Source of the DNA: UBA5266 sp964610025
GTDB lineage: Bacteria; Bacteroidota; Bacteroidia; Bacteroidales; WCHB1-69
DNA: 64,000 nucleotides
Reading direction: 5' to 3'
Assembly (NCBI GenBank): GCA_964610025.1
Contig: CAZSTX010000001.1
Location: 62,001 to 126,000, forward strand
Below the pieces are notes generated by a model that was given only the letters and a program-made list of their open reading frames with translations, searched no databases and was not told where the DNA came from. This document shows positions 45,049-55,285 of the stretch, piece by piece. The position numbers and the translations under genes were made by a program. Each line of letters begins with the position of its first letter. Within the stretch, counting starts at the first letter, position 1.

Positions 45049-45744
45049 ATGGCATCAATATATGACAACTATTTAGATACAGCTTTTGATGAACACAAAC
45101 AAGCTGATTTTAAAATTAAACAATTTGAAAAGAACTATTGGAAGTTTTTTCCAAAAAATAGAGATGCTGCTATTTTGGATATTGGGCCAGGAAGAGGCGA
45201 AATGCTCACTTGTTTAAAAAATAGAGGATATAATAATATAAAAGCCATTGACATATCCTCTTCCATAGTTACTTTTTGTACACAAATGGGATATGAGTGT
45301 GAGTTGGTAAATAATACTACTTTCTATTTAAAACAGCATCAGCAAAAGTATGATTTAATCACTCTTTGTGATGTGTTGGAACATGTGCCTAAAGGGGATG
45401 TTTTGGAGCTATTGCACTCTGTAAAAGAAGCATTAACGGAAGATGGGGTAGCCATTTTTCAAGTTCCCAACATGCAATCCCCCCATGCGCATCTATATTT
45501 TCATTATGATTTTACGCATGAAGTTGGTTACACTGAGCATAGTTTAAATCAAATATTAAAAACCGCAGGATTTTCCAATGTTGAACTTTATGGATTTGAA
45601 TATCTAAATAATAGCATTAAATCAAAAATACATGCCGTTATTAGAGCTATATATTGGCGTGTTCTATTTATTAGTCGGAAAATAAATGGCAATTTACCTC
45701 ATAAAATTTTACATCCTGTTTTTTATGCCGTAGTGAAAAAATAG
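45049..45744 (+). CDS. class I SAM-dependent methyltransferase
   Basis: 231 residues. Motif I is ILDIGPGRGEML (about 42-53), the post-II region is IKAIDISSSIV, and LITLCDVLEHVPKGD (about 103-117) is the motif IV region. This resembles methyltransferases of polysaccharide clusters that act on sugars or lipid-linked intermediates. It opens the surface-polysaccharide block and is followed after 27 bp by an FkbM-like gene. Confidence 0.87.
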   Translation: MASIYDNYLDTAFDEHKQADFKIKQFEKNYWKFFPKNRDAAILDIGPGRGEMLTCLKNRGYNNIKAIDISSSIVTFCTQMGYECELVNNTTFYLKQHQQKYDLITLCDVLEHVPKGDVLELLHSVKEALTEDGVAIFQVPNMQSPHAHLYFHYDFTHEVGYTEHSLNQILKTAGFSNVELYGFEYLNNSIKSKIHAVIRAIYWRVLFISRKINGNLPHKILHPVFYAVVKK

Positions 45745-45771
45745 TTTTAAATCACAATAATCATCAACCGC

Positions 45772-46683
45772 ATGCAGATCATCTCATTTTTAAGAAAAAA
45801 ACTTCAACAATCTTTCTATAAAAGAGATATGGAAGAAGTGAAAATGTTGTTGGGTAAACAAATAGCCATACAAAATCAAAGTAGGACAGCCACTATTTTA
45901 CAAGATATTCAAAAAGCTGAATTTAAAGTTTTTAGTCAATGGGGTGATGATGGAATTATTCAATTTTTGGTTGATTATTTAGCCATTGAATCTAAAACAT
46001 TTATTGAGTTTGGTGTTGAAAATTACAAAGAAGCCAATACACGTTTTTTACTGATGCATAATAATTGGTCTGGATTGGTTATTGATGGAGATCAAAAAAA
46101 TATTGACTTTATCCGGTCCATGAAATGGTACTATTTTTACAACTTATTAGCTGTTTGTAATTTTGTTACGTGCGAAAACATCAATCAAATCATTGGCGAG
46201 CAAGGAATAGAAGGAGAGATTGGACTTCTACATATTGATATTGATGGCAACGACTATTGGGTATGGAAAGCCATTGATGTGGTGAATCCTATTATAGTTA
46301 TTGTGGAATACAACAGTGTTTTGGGAGTAGATAAAACGTGGAGCGTTCCATACGCTCCGGAGTTTACGCGAACGAAGGCGCACTATAGTAATCTTTACTA
46401 TGGCGCATCTTTACCTGCATTGTGCCAATTAGCGTCCGAAAAGGGATATGGCTTTGTAGGATCCAATACCAATGGTAACAATGCTTATTTTGTTCGCAAT
46501 GATCAATTGAAAAATCTAAAAGTTCTTTCGGCACAAGAAGGGTATGTGTATTCCAAGTTTAAAGAGGGAAGAGATACTGCCGGAAAGTTAAGTTTTTTGA
46601 GAGGAAAAGAGCGGTTAGATGCTATTCGCGGATTGGAAATATATAATACAACCACACATACTATGGAAAAAATTGAGTCATAG
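45772..46683 (+). CDS. FkbM-like methyltransferase-related protein
   Basis: 303 residues. FSQWGDDGII (about 54-63), TFIEFGVENYKEANTR (motif I-like, about 76-91) and GLVIDGDQKN (acidic residue after strand 2), followed by LLHIDIDGNDYWVW (about 153-166), match the FkbM-type SAM methyltransferase fold common in capsule and O-antigen clusters. No other domain is seen. The target is unknown; it sits between a classical methyltransferase and a GT9 enzyme. Confidence 0.7.
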   Translation: MQIISFLRKKLQQSFYKRDMEEVKMLLGKQIAIQNQSRTATILQDIQKAEFKVFSQWGDDGIIQFLVDYLAIESKTFIEFGVENYKEANTRFLLMHNNWSGLVIDGDQKNIDFIRSMKWYYFYNLLAVCNFVTCENINQIIGEQGIEGEIGLLHIDIDGNDYWVWKAIDVVNPIIVIVEYNSVLGVDKTWSVPYAPEFTRTKAHYSNLYYGASLPALCQLASEKGYGFVGSNTNGNNAYFVRNDQLKNLKVLSAQEGYVYSKFKEGRDTAGKLSFLRGKERLDAIRGLEIYNTTTHTMEKIES

Positions 46684-46701
46684 TGAATTTTATACTGCTC
46701 T

Positions 46702-47880
46702 ATGAAATTACTCATTTTATATTTGTTGATTTTTCTTCATCGTTTACCCTGGAGATGGTTGTTCCTTAAGAAAAAAAAATCTCCATCAATTTTAATTTTG
46801 AAAATTGATGCCATTGGGGATAGTATTATCTGGTTAGACTCTGCCAAAGAGTATCGAAAACATTTCCCAAATCATCATTTAGTATTATGTTATAAAAAAG
46901 AGTGGCGAGATATTGCACTCAAACTGTCCTATTTTGATGAGTTTATTGAATTTGATCAAAACCAATATTTTAAGAAGATAGGGTATCGCTATAAATTTTT
47001 AAAAGTAATCAATACATATCATTACGAACAAGTGATTAATCCTACCTTTTCTAGAAACTTTTTTATACAGGATTGGATTATTCATTCTATTTATGCGGAT
47101 CAAAAAATAGGATCTGTGGGTGATTATAACAACACAAACAATACCCTTGCCAAATTAACATCTAATTTTACCTACTTTAATACTAAATTGAAGGCTATAG
47201 CAGATCCATGGTATACTACTTTAGTTCCTGCGTCTTCCGGAACCAAGATGGAATTAGTTAGAAACGCAGAGTTTGTTAGGGCATATTTAGATGCAGGATT
47301 TCAAGCCAATATTCCTGAGTTTCCCTTTCCCATAGAGCGCACTTTCTCATTGCCCTTTGAAAACTATATCCTTTTTTTTATGGGTGCAAGTACTGAACGC
47401 AGAATGTGGGATGTGAAAAAATTTGCAGAAATAGCTTCAAAATTTATTGAAAAATATCCCATTGTTGTGTGCGGTAGCCCCAATGAAAATTTTTTATATG
47501 AAAGCTTGGTGGAGCATGATTTAGATAAAAATAAAATTTTAAACTTGTGTGGCAAGACCAATTTAATAGAATTGATTACTATTATTAAAGATGCCACATG
47601 GGTATTAACCAATGAAACTGCGGCTTCACATATTGCAGTTGCCACTAAAACGCCTTCTGTATGCATCTTAGGAGGGGGGCATTTTGGACGTTTTCAACCT
47701 TATGAAGTTGAACAAATAGAAGATAAAGATAAAAAATATCTACCTCATGTTGCCTATTATCCCATGGATTGCTTTGGATGCGGATGGATCTGTAAATATC
47801 CGCTTATAGATGGTCGGTGGAAATGCATTCACAACATTGATGTAGATATGGTTGTTGATAAAATAAATGAAATTGTATGA
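46702..47880 (+). CDS. glycosyltransferase family 9 (heptosyltransferase-like)
   Basis: 392 residues. An N-terminal hydrophobic segment precedes ILILKIDAIGDSIIWL, the GT9 acceptor-side motif, and NETAASHIAVATKTPSVCILGGG (split here as NETAASHIA and SVCILGGG) forms the donor-side motif. The C-terminal part carries four clustered cysteines in CFGCGWICKYP and RWKCIHN, suggesting a small metal- or disulfide-stabilised element. GT9 enzymes transfer heptoses to LPS core; gmhA in the same block agrees with heptose use. Confidence 0.85.
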   Translation: MKLLILYLLIFLHRLPWRWLFLKKKKSPSILILKIDAIGDSIIWLDSAKEYRKHFPNHHLVLCYKKEWRDIALKLSYFDEFIEFDQNQYFKKIGYRYKFLKVINTYHYEQVINPTFSRNFFIQDWIIHSIYADQKIGSVGDYNNTNNTLAKLTSNFTYFNTKLKAIADPWYTTLVPASSGTKMELVRNAEFVRAYLDAGFQANIPEFPFPIERTFSLPFENYILFFMGASTERRMWDVKKFAEIASKFIEKYPIVVCGSPNENFLYESLVEHDLDKNKILNLCGKTNLIELITIIKDATWVLTNETAASHIAVATKTPSVCILGGGHFGRFQPYEVEQIEDKDKKYLPHVAYYPMDCFGCGWICKYPLIDGRWKCIHNIDVDMVVDKINEIV

Positions 47881-47949
47881 GATTCATAGTGTTGTTTTTA
47901 TTTTGAATTTATTTTATAGGTTTATACCTGAACATTTCAATAAAAAATG

Positions 47950-47957
47950 TAATTTTG
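47950..47957 (+). promoter_or_regulatory. -7 element for YfhO-like gene
   Basis: TAATTTTG followed by CATTT, 29 bp before the start codon; suggests a second transcription start inside the block. Confidence 0.55.
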
Positions 47958-47986
47958 CATTTTATTAAAAACATTTTTTTACATAT

Positions 47987-50593
47987 ATGAAAACTAATAC
48001 AAAAGAAAAATTAACAGTTTCCAATAATAGTTCCAATTTATTTTCGAATATTACCAAAAAGGCATTGCCACATATTGCGGCAATAATTGTTATGTATCTG
48101 CTGACAATTACCTATTTTAGCCCTATCTTTTTTGATGATAAAGAGTTGCAACAAGGAGATATGGTAAGCGTAGAAGGTATGACACAAGAGGTAAAAGCAT
48201 ATCACGAAAAGACGGGAGAATATTCAGAGTGGACGAATTCCATGTTTAGTGGAATGCCAACGACTACTCTTTGGAATGAACCTTATTTTAACGTTTTTTA
48301 TAAATTAAGCGTTGTTTTAAGAGGGGGATTACCTTTGCTACATGCAGGCATGTTATTTGCTTATTTATTAGGATTTTATATATTTATGTTAGCAATAGGT
48401 GCTAACGTGTGGATGGCTTTGTTAGGAGCGATTGTGTATGCTTTTGCTTCCTACAATTTTATTATCATAGAGGCGGGACATGTTACTAAAGGCTATGCTA
48501 TGGCTTATCTTGCTCCTATGATTGGCGGGATTATTTTAACTTTTCGAAAAAAATATTTGCTGGGAACTATTATAACACTTTTATTTTTAGGAGTTGAAAT
48601 TAGCTGTAATCATTTGCAAATTACTTATTATGGTCTTATTATTGTTGGTATTATCGGTATTACCTATTTTCTTTATTATTTATTGAAAGAAAAGACATTA
48701 AAACCTTTTTTAAAAGCAATAGGAGTATTGATAATTGCAGCTGTTTTTTCTATTATTCCCAATATAGGCAATTTATTACCTACTTATGTTTACAGCAAAG
48801 ACACTATGCGAGGAGGTTCTGAATTGAGTGTTGTTCCTGAAAATAAGCAACAAACAATAGATGCTACTACTCCCAACGAAGGAGGTTTAGAAAAAGATTA
48901 TGCCTTTGCTTGGAGCTATGGTAAAATGGAAACATTTACTTTATTAGTGCCTAATTTGTATGGAGGCGGTCATGCGGAATTAAATCCTGATTCAGAAACT
49001 TTTCAAACACTACGCCAAAACGGATATGGTTCACCTTATTTACCTACATATTGGGGGGAACAACCTTTTACTTCAGGTCCTGTTTATGCCGGTGCTATAG
49101 TTTGTTTTTTATTCATATTAGGCTTGTTTTTAGTAAAAGGGCCTGAAAAATGGTGGATAATAGCTGCTTTTATTGTTTCACTTATTTTATCTTGGGGAAA
49201 AAATTTCGAGCTTATTAACGATTTTTTGTTTCATCATTTACCTTTTTATAATAAATTTAGAACACCGGCTATGGCACTTATTATTGCAGGTGTAGCCATG
49301 CCTATACTCGGAATGTTAGGATTGAAAGAATTCTTTTCACAGAAATTTTCCAAGGATATTATATTTAAAAATCTTAAAATTAGCTATTTTATTGCAGCTG
49401 GCTTATGCTTGTTTTTGGCACTTTGTGCCGCTATGTTTTTTGATTTTACTACTTCTAATGATGAACAATTTAAAAGTCAACTTTTAAATGCCGGCTTTGA
49501 TGAAAATAGGGCAGGAAGCATACTTTCAATATTGATAGATTACCGTAAATCAATGGTTTATCAAGATGTATTTCGTTCTATTATTTTTATATCGCTTGCT
49601 TTCGGATTACTTTGGCTCTATATTAAAGGTTCATTTAAAAATATAAACCTTATCATCGTTTCTTTGACACTATTAGTACTTGTTGATGGATGGACAGTAG
49701 CTAAACGCTATTTAAATAATGATAATTTTCAAGATAAAAACAAAATAGCAAACTATCATCAAGCACAAGCGAATAATGCTGATAGAATTATTTTACAAGA
49801 TACTGATATTAATTACAGAGTGTTGAATTTAACTTCTAATACTTTTAATGAATCTTCTACTTCTTATTTTCATAAATCCATAGGTGGTTATAGTCCGGCT
49901 AAACTACGACGTTACCAGGATATGATAGATTTTCATATAAGTAGTGAAATACAAACCTTTTATTCTGAAATAATGAATGCTCAAGGCAATATGGAAATGG
50001 TAAACCCTGAAAAATTTAAAGTGTTAAATATGTTAAACACTAAATATTTTATACTCCCAGGATCAAATAACCAACCTATTCCTTTAGAAAATAAATACAA
50101 ATATGGCAATGTATGGTTTGTACATACTATAAAAACAGTAAAAAATCCTGATGAAGAAATACTGTCGTTATATACAACCAATACAAGAGATACTGCTATT
50201 ATAGATGAAAAATATGCTAATACTTTAAAAGATAAAGACTTATCAATTGATAGCAATGCAGTTATTATTAATACCTTATGTAATCCCAATCATTTAAGCT
50301 ATACTTCTGAAGCTAATAAAGAACAATTAGCTGTTTTTTCGGAAGTTTTTTATGATAAAGGAGGCTGGGTTGCATATCTTGATGGGAAAGAAGTCTCTCA
50401 TTTTCGCGCCAACTATATATTGCGAGCTATGTTAATTCCAGCCGGAAAACATACAATCGATTTTAAATATATTCCGCATATGAGTATATTAAGTGCTAAA
50501 ATAGCAATGGGTTCATCAATTGTTGTTATCGTATTAGTACTTTTAGCTTTTGGATTTTATATATATCGAAAACAGAAAACAATTATTAATTAA
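47987..50593 (+). CDS. YfhO-family membrane protein
   Basis: 868 residues with about 12-13 membrane segments and a large extracytoplasmic domain near the C-terminus (about 590-830), ending in one last membrane segment. The N-terminal loop after the first segment (QGDMVSVEGMTQEV) and ATTPNEGGLEKDYAFAWSYG resemble YfhO proteins of Bacteroidota. In Firmicutes, YfhO-type proteins glycosylate lipoteichoic acid using polyprenyl-phosphate sugars; here a GT-C-like role in surface glycan assembly is inferred from family and neighbours. Confidence 0.85.
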   Translation: MKTNTKEKLTVSNNSSNLFSNITKKALPHIAAIIVMYLLTITYFSPIFFDDKELQQGDMVSVEGMTQEVKAYHEKTGEYSEWTNSMFSGMPTTTLWNEPYFNVFYKLSVVLRGGLPLLHAGMLFAYLLGFYIFMLAIGANVWMALLGAIVYAFASYNFIIIEAGHVTKGYAMAYLAPMIGGIILTFRKKYLLGTIITLLFLGVEISCNHLQITYYGLIIVGIIGITYFLYYLLKEKTLKPFLKAIGVLIIAAVFSIIPNIGNLLPTYVYSKDTMRGGSELSVVPENKQQTIDATTPNEGGLEKDYAFAWSYGKMETFTLLVPNLYGGGHAELNPDSETFQTLRQNGYGSPYLPTYWGEQPFTSGPVYAGAIVCFLFILGLFLVKGPEKWWIIAAFIVSLILSWGKNFELINDFLFHHLPFYNKFRTPAMALIIAGVAMPILGMLGLKEFFSQKFSKDIIFKNLKISYFIAAGLCLFLALCAAMFFDFTTSNDEQFKSQLLNAGFDENRAGSILSILIDYRKSMVYQDVFRSIIFISLAFGLLWLYIKGSFKNINLIIVSLTLLVLVDGWTVAKRYLNNDNFQDKNKIANYHQAQANNADRIILQDTDINYRVLNLTSNTFNESSTSYFHKSIGGYSPAKLRRYQDMIDFHISSEIQTFYSEIMNAQGNMEMVNPEKFKVLNMLNTKYFILPGSNNQPIPLENKYKYGNVWFVHTIKTVKNPDEEILSLYTTNTRDTAIIDEKYANTLKDKDLSIDSNAVIINTLCNPNHLSYTSEANKEQLAVFSEVFYDKGGWVAYLDGKEVSHFRANYILRAMLIPAGKHTIDFKYIPHMSILSAKIAMGSSIVVIVLVLLAFGFYIYRKQKTIIN

Positions 50594-50609
50594 ATAATAT
50601 AGAATATTT

Positions 50610-51683
50610 ATGAAAAAAGTAGCTTTAATTACAGGGATTACAGGTCAAGATGGTTCTTTTCTTGCCGAATTTTTGTTGGAAAAAGGATACGAAGTGCATG
50701 GCTTATTACGTAGAGCTTCTTATTTTAATACAGGTCGTATAGAACATCTGTATTTTGATGAATGGATAGAAGATATGAAACAAAAACGAAAATTAGACTT
50801 GCATTATGGCGATATGACCGATTCATCATCTATTATTCGTATTATTCAATCTATTCAGCCTGACGAAATATATAATCTTGCTGCTCAATCCCATGTCAAG
50901 GTTTCATTTGAAGTCCCTGAATACACTGCCGAGTCCGATGCCGTAGGAACTTTGCGTATTCTCGAAGCAGTACGTATTCTGAATATGGAACAAAAAACAA
51001 AAATTTATCAAGCCTCTACTTCCGAATTATATGGAAAAGTACAAGAGATACCACAAAACGAAAATACTCCTTTTTATCCACGTTCTCCCTATGGAGTTGC
51101 AAAATTATATGCTTATTGGATAACGAAAAATTATCGAGAGGCTTACAATATTTTTGCTGCTAATGGTATATTGTTTAATCATGAAAGCGAACGCCGAGGC
51201 GAAACTTTTGTTACTCGCAAAATAACCTTAGCAGCGGCACGTATACTATATGGATTACAAAAAAAATTATATTTAGGCAATTTAAATGCTCAACGCGATT
51301 GGGGTTACGCCCGTGATTATGTAGAATGTATGTGGATGATACTTCAACATCCTACAGCTGAAGATTTTGTTGTAGCTACTGGCGAAACACATTCGGTGCG
51401 AGAGTTTTGCACGCTTGCTTTTGCCGAAGCAGGTATTGAGTTGAAATGGGAAGGAAAAAATGAAAATGAAAAAGGAATCGATACTAAAACAGGAAAAGTA
51501 TTGGTAGAAGTCGATCCTAAATATTATCGTCCCACAGAGGTAGAGCAGTTGTTAGGAGACCCGACTAAAGCTAAAAAATTATTAGGATGGAATCCTACAT
51601 CTACTGCTTTTAGCGAATTAGTAAAAATTATGATGAGACACGATTTAGAATTTGTGAAAAATTATCGTCCAAAAACAATATAA
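50610..51683 (+). CDS. gmd: GDP-mannose 4,6-dehydratase
   Basis: 357 residues. Extended SDR with Rossmann motif [18 protein letters not shown] at the N-terminus, catalytic TSELYGKV (about 134-141) and the YxxxK pair in [12 protein letters not shown]. It converts GDP-D-mannose to GDP-4-keto-6-deoxymannose, the precursor of GDP-L-fucose. The next gene starts 2 bp downstream and encodes the second pathway enzyme. Confidence 0.97.
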   Translation: MKKVALITGITGQDGSFLAEFLLEKGYEVHGLLRRASYFNTGRIEHLYFDEWIEDMKQKRKLDLHYGDMTDSSSIIRIIQSIQPDEIYNLAAQSHVKVSFEVPEYTAESDAVGTLRILEAVRILNMEQKTKIYQASTSELYGKVQEIPQNENTPFYPRSPYGVAKLYAYWITKNYREAYNIFAANGILFNHESERRGETFVTRKITLAAARILYGLQKKLYLGNLNAQRDWGYARDYVECMWMILQHPTAEDFVVATGETHSVREFCTLAFAEAGIELKWEGKNENEKGIDTKTGKVLVEVDPKYYRPTEVEQLLGDPTKAKKLLGWNPTSTAFSELVKIMMRHDLEFVKNYRPKTI

Positions 51684-51685
51684 TA

Positions 51686-52618
51686 ATGATAAATAAAAAA
51701 GATAAAATATATGTTGCAGGTCATACAGGCTTGGTAGGTTCGGCAATTATGCGTACACTACAAAACTATGGATATAATAATGTTATAACACGAAATGTAA
51801 CGCAATTAGATTTGCGTAATCAGCAAGAAGTAAATAGTTTTTTTACAATAGAAAAACCTGATTACGTGTTTTTAGCAGCAGCAAAAGTAGGAGGTATTTA
51901 TGCTAACAATACCTATCCGGCTGATTTTATTTATGACAATCTGATGATAGCATCTAATGTTATTTATGCGGCTTATATTAATAAAGTGAAAAAATTATTA
52001 TTTCTTGGCAGTTCGTGCATTTATCCTAAGATGGCACCACAGCCAATAAAAGAAGATTATTTACTCACAGGAGTGCTTGAACCTACTAACGAAGCATATG
52101 CTATAGCAAAAATAGCAGGATTAGAAATGTGTAAGTTTTATCGCCGTCAATATAATTGTGATTTTATATCGGCTATGCCAACCAACTTATATGGAATTAA
52201 CGACAATTTCGATTTGACTTCTTCTCATGTATTACCAGCTTTAGTACGTAAATTTCATGAAGCAAAATTAGCCAATGATAAAGAAGTAATACTATGGGGG
52301 ACAGGAAAAGCCTTGAGAGAGTTTCTCTATGTAGACGACCTTTCCGATGCACTTTTATTTTTAATGAATCATTATTCTGACGAAGTCCATATAAATGTAG
52401 GAACAGGAGAAGATTTAAGTATTTACGAACTTGCTTTGATAATTAAAGAAATAGTAAATTATCAAGGAAGTATTGTATACGACACTTCCAAACCAGACGG
52501 AACTCCTCGTAAATTGTTGAATGTAGATAAATTGCACCAAATAGGCTGGAAGCATAAAACTTCTTTACGAGAAGGCATACGACTTGTTTATCAATGGTAT
52601 TTAAAAGAAAAAGTATAA
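51686..52618 (+). CDS. fcl: GDP-L-fucose synthase
   Basis: 310 residues, extended [15 protein letters not shown] is the dinucleotide-binding motif, GSSCIYPK and [10 protein letters not shown] give the catalytic Ser and Tyr-x-x-x-Lys. It is the epimerase/reductase that completes GDP-L-fucose from the Gmd product. It is translationally close to gmd (2-bp gap) and 6 bp before the GT2 gene. Fucose could be incorporated into surface glycan or into O-glycans on proteins, both known in Bacteroidota. Confidence 0.97.
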   Translation: MINKKDKIYVAGHTGLVGSAIMRTLQNYGYNNVITRNVTQLDLRNQQEVNSFFTIEKPDYVFLAAAKVGGIYANNTYPADFIYDNLMIASNVIYAAYINKVKKLLFLGSSCIYPKMAPQPIKEDYLLTGVLEPTNEAYAIAKIAGLEMCKFYRRQYNCDFISAMPTNLYGINDNFDLTSSHVLPALVRKFHEAKLANDKEVILWGTGKALREFLYVDDLSDALLFLMNHYSDEVHINVGTGEDLSIYELALIIKEIVNYQGSIVYDTSKPDGTPRKLLNVDKLHQIGWKHKTSLREGIRLVYQWYLKEKV

Positions 52619-52624
52619 ATAGTT

Positions 52625-53398
52625 ATGACACCTATTGTTACCATTATAACCATTACTTACAATGCCGAAAAAGTAATAGAAAAAACAATTCAAAGTGTTC
52701 TTAATCAAACATACTCTAACTTTGAATATATTATTATAGATGGTAAATCAACAGATGCAACCGTAGCAATTATCGAAAAATACAATACACTTATTAACCG
52801 AGGCGATTATGCTATCTTGCCTCATAATTTTCGATGGATAAGTGAACCTGATACAGGATTGTATCATGCTATGAATAAAGGAATTACATTTGCTAACGGC
52901 AACTATATTTGGTTTATGAATGCAGGAGATAAAATACACAATAACAATACTTTAAAAATAATAGAAGCAACCTTAGCTAAAAATCAAGATGCTATTGTAA
53001 TATATGGGCAGTCTTTAATGATAAATCAAAACGATAGAGCTTTAGGAGAGCGTCATAAAATAGCACCTCCTAATTTGAATTTGAAGCATATGTTAAATGG
53101 CTTAGTTGTTTGTCATCAATCTATTATTGTAAAAAGAGATAAGGCGCCTCTCTACGATTTGCAATACCGTATTGCATCTGATTATGATTGGGTAATAAAA
53201 ATTTTAAATCATTCGAAAAGTAATGTTTATATAAATGATTATCTCTCTGATTTTATGATAGCTGGCACATCAAGTGTGCATCGAAAAAAAGCATGGAAAG
53301 AAAGATATTTTATTATGAAAAAGCATTTTGGATTATGCAAAACACTATGGGCACATTTTAAAATTATACTTAAATACCCTTTTACAAAAAAATATTAA
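52625..53398 (+). CDS. glycosyltransferase family 2
   Basis: 257 residues with a GT-A fold: ITYNAEKVIEKTIQSVLNQ at the N-terminus, IIDGKSTDATV (nucleotide-sugar binding) and GLYHAMNKGITFANG with the AMNKG motif of a family branch common in O-antigen clusters. There is no membrane segment beyond weak hydrophobic stretches. The donor is unknown; GDP-L-fucose is a candidate because of its position directly after fcl (inference). Confidence 0.92.
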   Translation: MTPIVTIITITYNAEKVIEKTIQSVLNQTYSNFEYIIIDGKSTDATVAIIEKYNTLINRGDYAILPHNFRWISEPDTGLYHAMNKGITFANGNYIWFMNAGDKIHNNNTLKIIEATLAKNQDAIVIYGQSLMINQNDRALGERHKIAPPNLNLKHMLNGLVVCHQSIIVKRDKAPLYDLQYRIASDYDWVIKILNHSKSNVYINDYLSDFMIAGTSSVHRKKAWKERYFIMKKHFGLCKTLWAHFKIILKYPFTKKY

Positions 53399-53402
53399 AA
53401 CA

Positions 53403-54539
53403 ATGAAAATAATAATTATTGGAACAGCACATCCTTACCGAGGCGGCTTGGCTACTTTTAACGAAAGGTTAGCCCAGCAATACATTCATGAAGGACACCA
53501 AATAGAAATGATTACTTTTACGCTTCAATATCCTTCCTTTCTTTTTCCTGGAAAAACTCAATTTACCAACGATCCACAACCAGAAGGGATAACTATTAAA
53601 CGTAAAATCAATTCTATTAATCCATTTAATTGGATAAGTGTAGGAAAAAAAATACGAAAAAAAAATGCCGATTTGGTTATTTTTTGTTATTGGATGTCGT
53701 TTATGTCGCCTTGTTTTGGAACCATTGCTCGAAAAATTAGAAAAAATAAAAAAACAAAATGTATAGCATTAGTTCATAATATGATACCTCATGAACCAAG
53801 TTTGTTTGATAAAATTTTATCTCCTTACTTTGTAAATCAAATGCATGCTTTTATTGCTTTATCTGAATCGGTAGTAGACGATATTAATAAATTTGATAAA
53901 AAAAATAAACCAAAAGTTTTTTCACCCCATCCGATTTATGACCATTATGGAGAAAAAATAGCAAGAGAACATGCTTTAGAACAACTTAATTTGAGTAAAG
54001 ATTATCGTTATTTGCTATTTTTTGGTTTTATTCGTCCATATAAAGGATTAGATTTACTATTAGATGCTTTTGCCTACGAGCGTTTGCGTCAATATAATAC
54101 TAAACTGATAGTTGCAGGCGAATTTTATGAAGATGCATCATTTTATCAACAAAAAATCAAAGATTTAAAATTAGAAGATTTGATAGAGTTACATACCGAT
54201 TTTATTCCAAGTAACAAAGTAAATATTTATTTTTCTGCTTGTGATATCGTAACCCAGCCTTATAAAACTGCCACTCAGAGCGGAGTAACACAAATTGCTT
54301 TTCATTTTAATAAACCCATGTTAGTAACCACAGTAGGCGGATTAGCCGAAATTGTTATTCATAATGTGATAGGATATGCTGTAGAGCCTGAAAGTAATGC
54401 GATTGCAGCATCATTAGTCGATTTTTATGAAAATAATAGACAAACAACTTTTGAAAACAATGTTACCAAAGAAAAAGATAAGTATGCTTGGAATATATTG
54501 ACAGAAAAAATAAATTTACTTTATAAAACAATTAATTAA
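53403..54539 (+). CDS. glycosyltransferase family 4
   Basis: 378 residues from ATG 53403 (MKIIIIGTAHPYRGG); a longer frame reaching back into the GT2 gene is rejected. GT-B fold: N-terminal GTAHPYRGGLATFNERLA, and C-terminal donor domain with FFGFIRPYKGLDLLLDAF and the region around PYKTATQSGVTQIAF, where the E-x7-E motif position is modified. It starts 4 bp after the GT2 gene. Likely adds a sugar to the same glycan. Confidence 0.92.
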   Translation: MKIIIIGTAHPYRGGLATFNERLAQQYIHEGHQIEMITFTLQYPSFLFPGKTQFTNDPQPEGITIKRKINSINPFNWISVGKKIRKKNADLVIFCYWMSFMSPCFGTIARKIRKNKKTKCIALVHNMIPHEPSLFDKILSPYFVNQMHAFIALSESVVDDINKFDKKNKPKVFSPHPIYDHYGEKIAREHALEQLNLSKDYRYLLFFGFIRPYKGLDLLLDAFAYERLRQYNTKLIVAGEFYEDASFYQQKIKDLKLEDLIELHTDFIPSNKVNIYFSACDIVTQPYKTATQSGVTQIAFHFNKPMLVTTVGGLAEIVIHNVIGYAVEPESNAIAASLVDFYENNRQTTFENNVTKEKDKYAWNILTEKINLLYKTIN

Positions 54540-54545
54540 AATTTT

Positions 54546-55121
54546 ATGGAGTTGAAAAAAAAGATACAAGAAAGTATTGAAGTAAAACAAAATATACTTA
54601 AAAACGAACTGCTATTAGAGCAGATAGAAAACGCAATAACAGCATGTGTGCGAAGTTTAAAAAACAATGGAACTGTCTTTTTTTGTGGAAATGGAGGCAG
54701 TGCTGCTGATGCACAGCATCTTTCAGCCGAGTTGTCGGGTAGATTTTACTATGACCGACCACCATTAGCATCGGAGGCTTTGCATTGCAACACTTCTTAT
54801 CTTACTGCTGTTGGAAATGATTATGGATTTGATTATGTATATGCACGTTTGTTACAAGCAAATGGGAAAAAAGGAGATGTCTTAATAGGATTATCAACAT
54901 CAGGAAACTCGGAAAATATTGTTCAAGCTTTTCAAAAGGCAAACGAGATGGGAATCACTACCATTGCTTTTACAGGACAAGATGGAGGTAAATTAAAAAA
55001 ATATACAACGATTCTGATAAATATTCCATCGAAAGATACTCCACGTATTCAAGAATCGCATATTATGATAGGTCATCTTTTATGCGAATATATTGAAAAA
55101 GAGATTTATCCATTAAAATAA
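54546..55121 (+). CDS. gmhA: sedoheptulose-7-phosphate isomerase (SIS domain)
   Basis: 191 residues. The SIS signature CGNGGSAADAQHLSAELSGRF (shown split: CGNGGSAADAQH and AELSGRF, about 51-71) and GLSTSGNSENI (about 119-129) match GmhA. It isomerises sedoheptulose 7-phosphate to heptose 7-phosphate, the entry to ADP- or GDP-heptose. It follows the GT4 gene by 6 bp. hldE/gmhB/hddA/hddC partners are not in this window. Confidence 0.92.
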   Translation: MELKKKIQESIEVKQNILKNELLLEQIENAITACVRSLKNNGTVFFCGNGGSAADAQHLSAELSGRFYYDRPPLASEALHCNTSYLTAVGNDYGFDYVYARLLQANGKKGDVLIGLSTSGNSENIVQAFQKANEMGITTIAFTGQDGGKLKKYTTILINIPSKDTPRIQESHIMIGHLLCEYIEKEIYPLK

Positions 55122-55232
55122 AACATATAGTTTTGCAGAAATGAAAAAAAAATAGAAAATATATACTTTTTGAAATACTATCTGAAAATAAAAAAAATAA
55201 CCAAAAAAAAGACAGAGTGTGATAAAAAAGTT

Positions 55233-55240
55233 TATTTTTG
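55233..55240 (+). promoter_or_regulatory. -7 element for lipoprotein gene at 55286
   Basis: TATTTTTG followed by CATCAA, 45 bp before the start codon. Confidence 0.6.
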
Positions 55241-55285
55241 CATCAATTAAATTTTTTTACTAAGGTTTAAATTCTAATAATAAAA

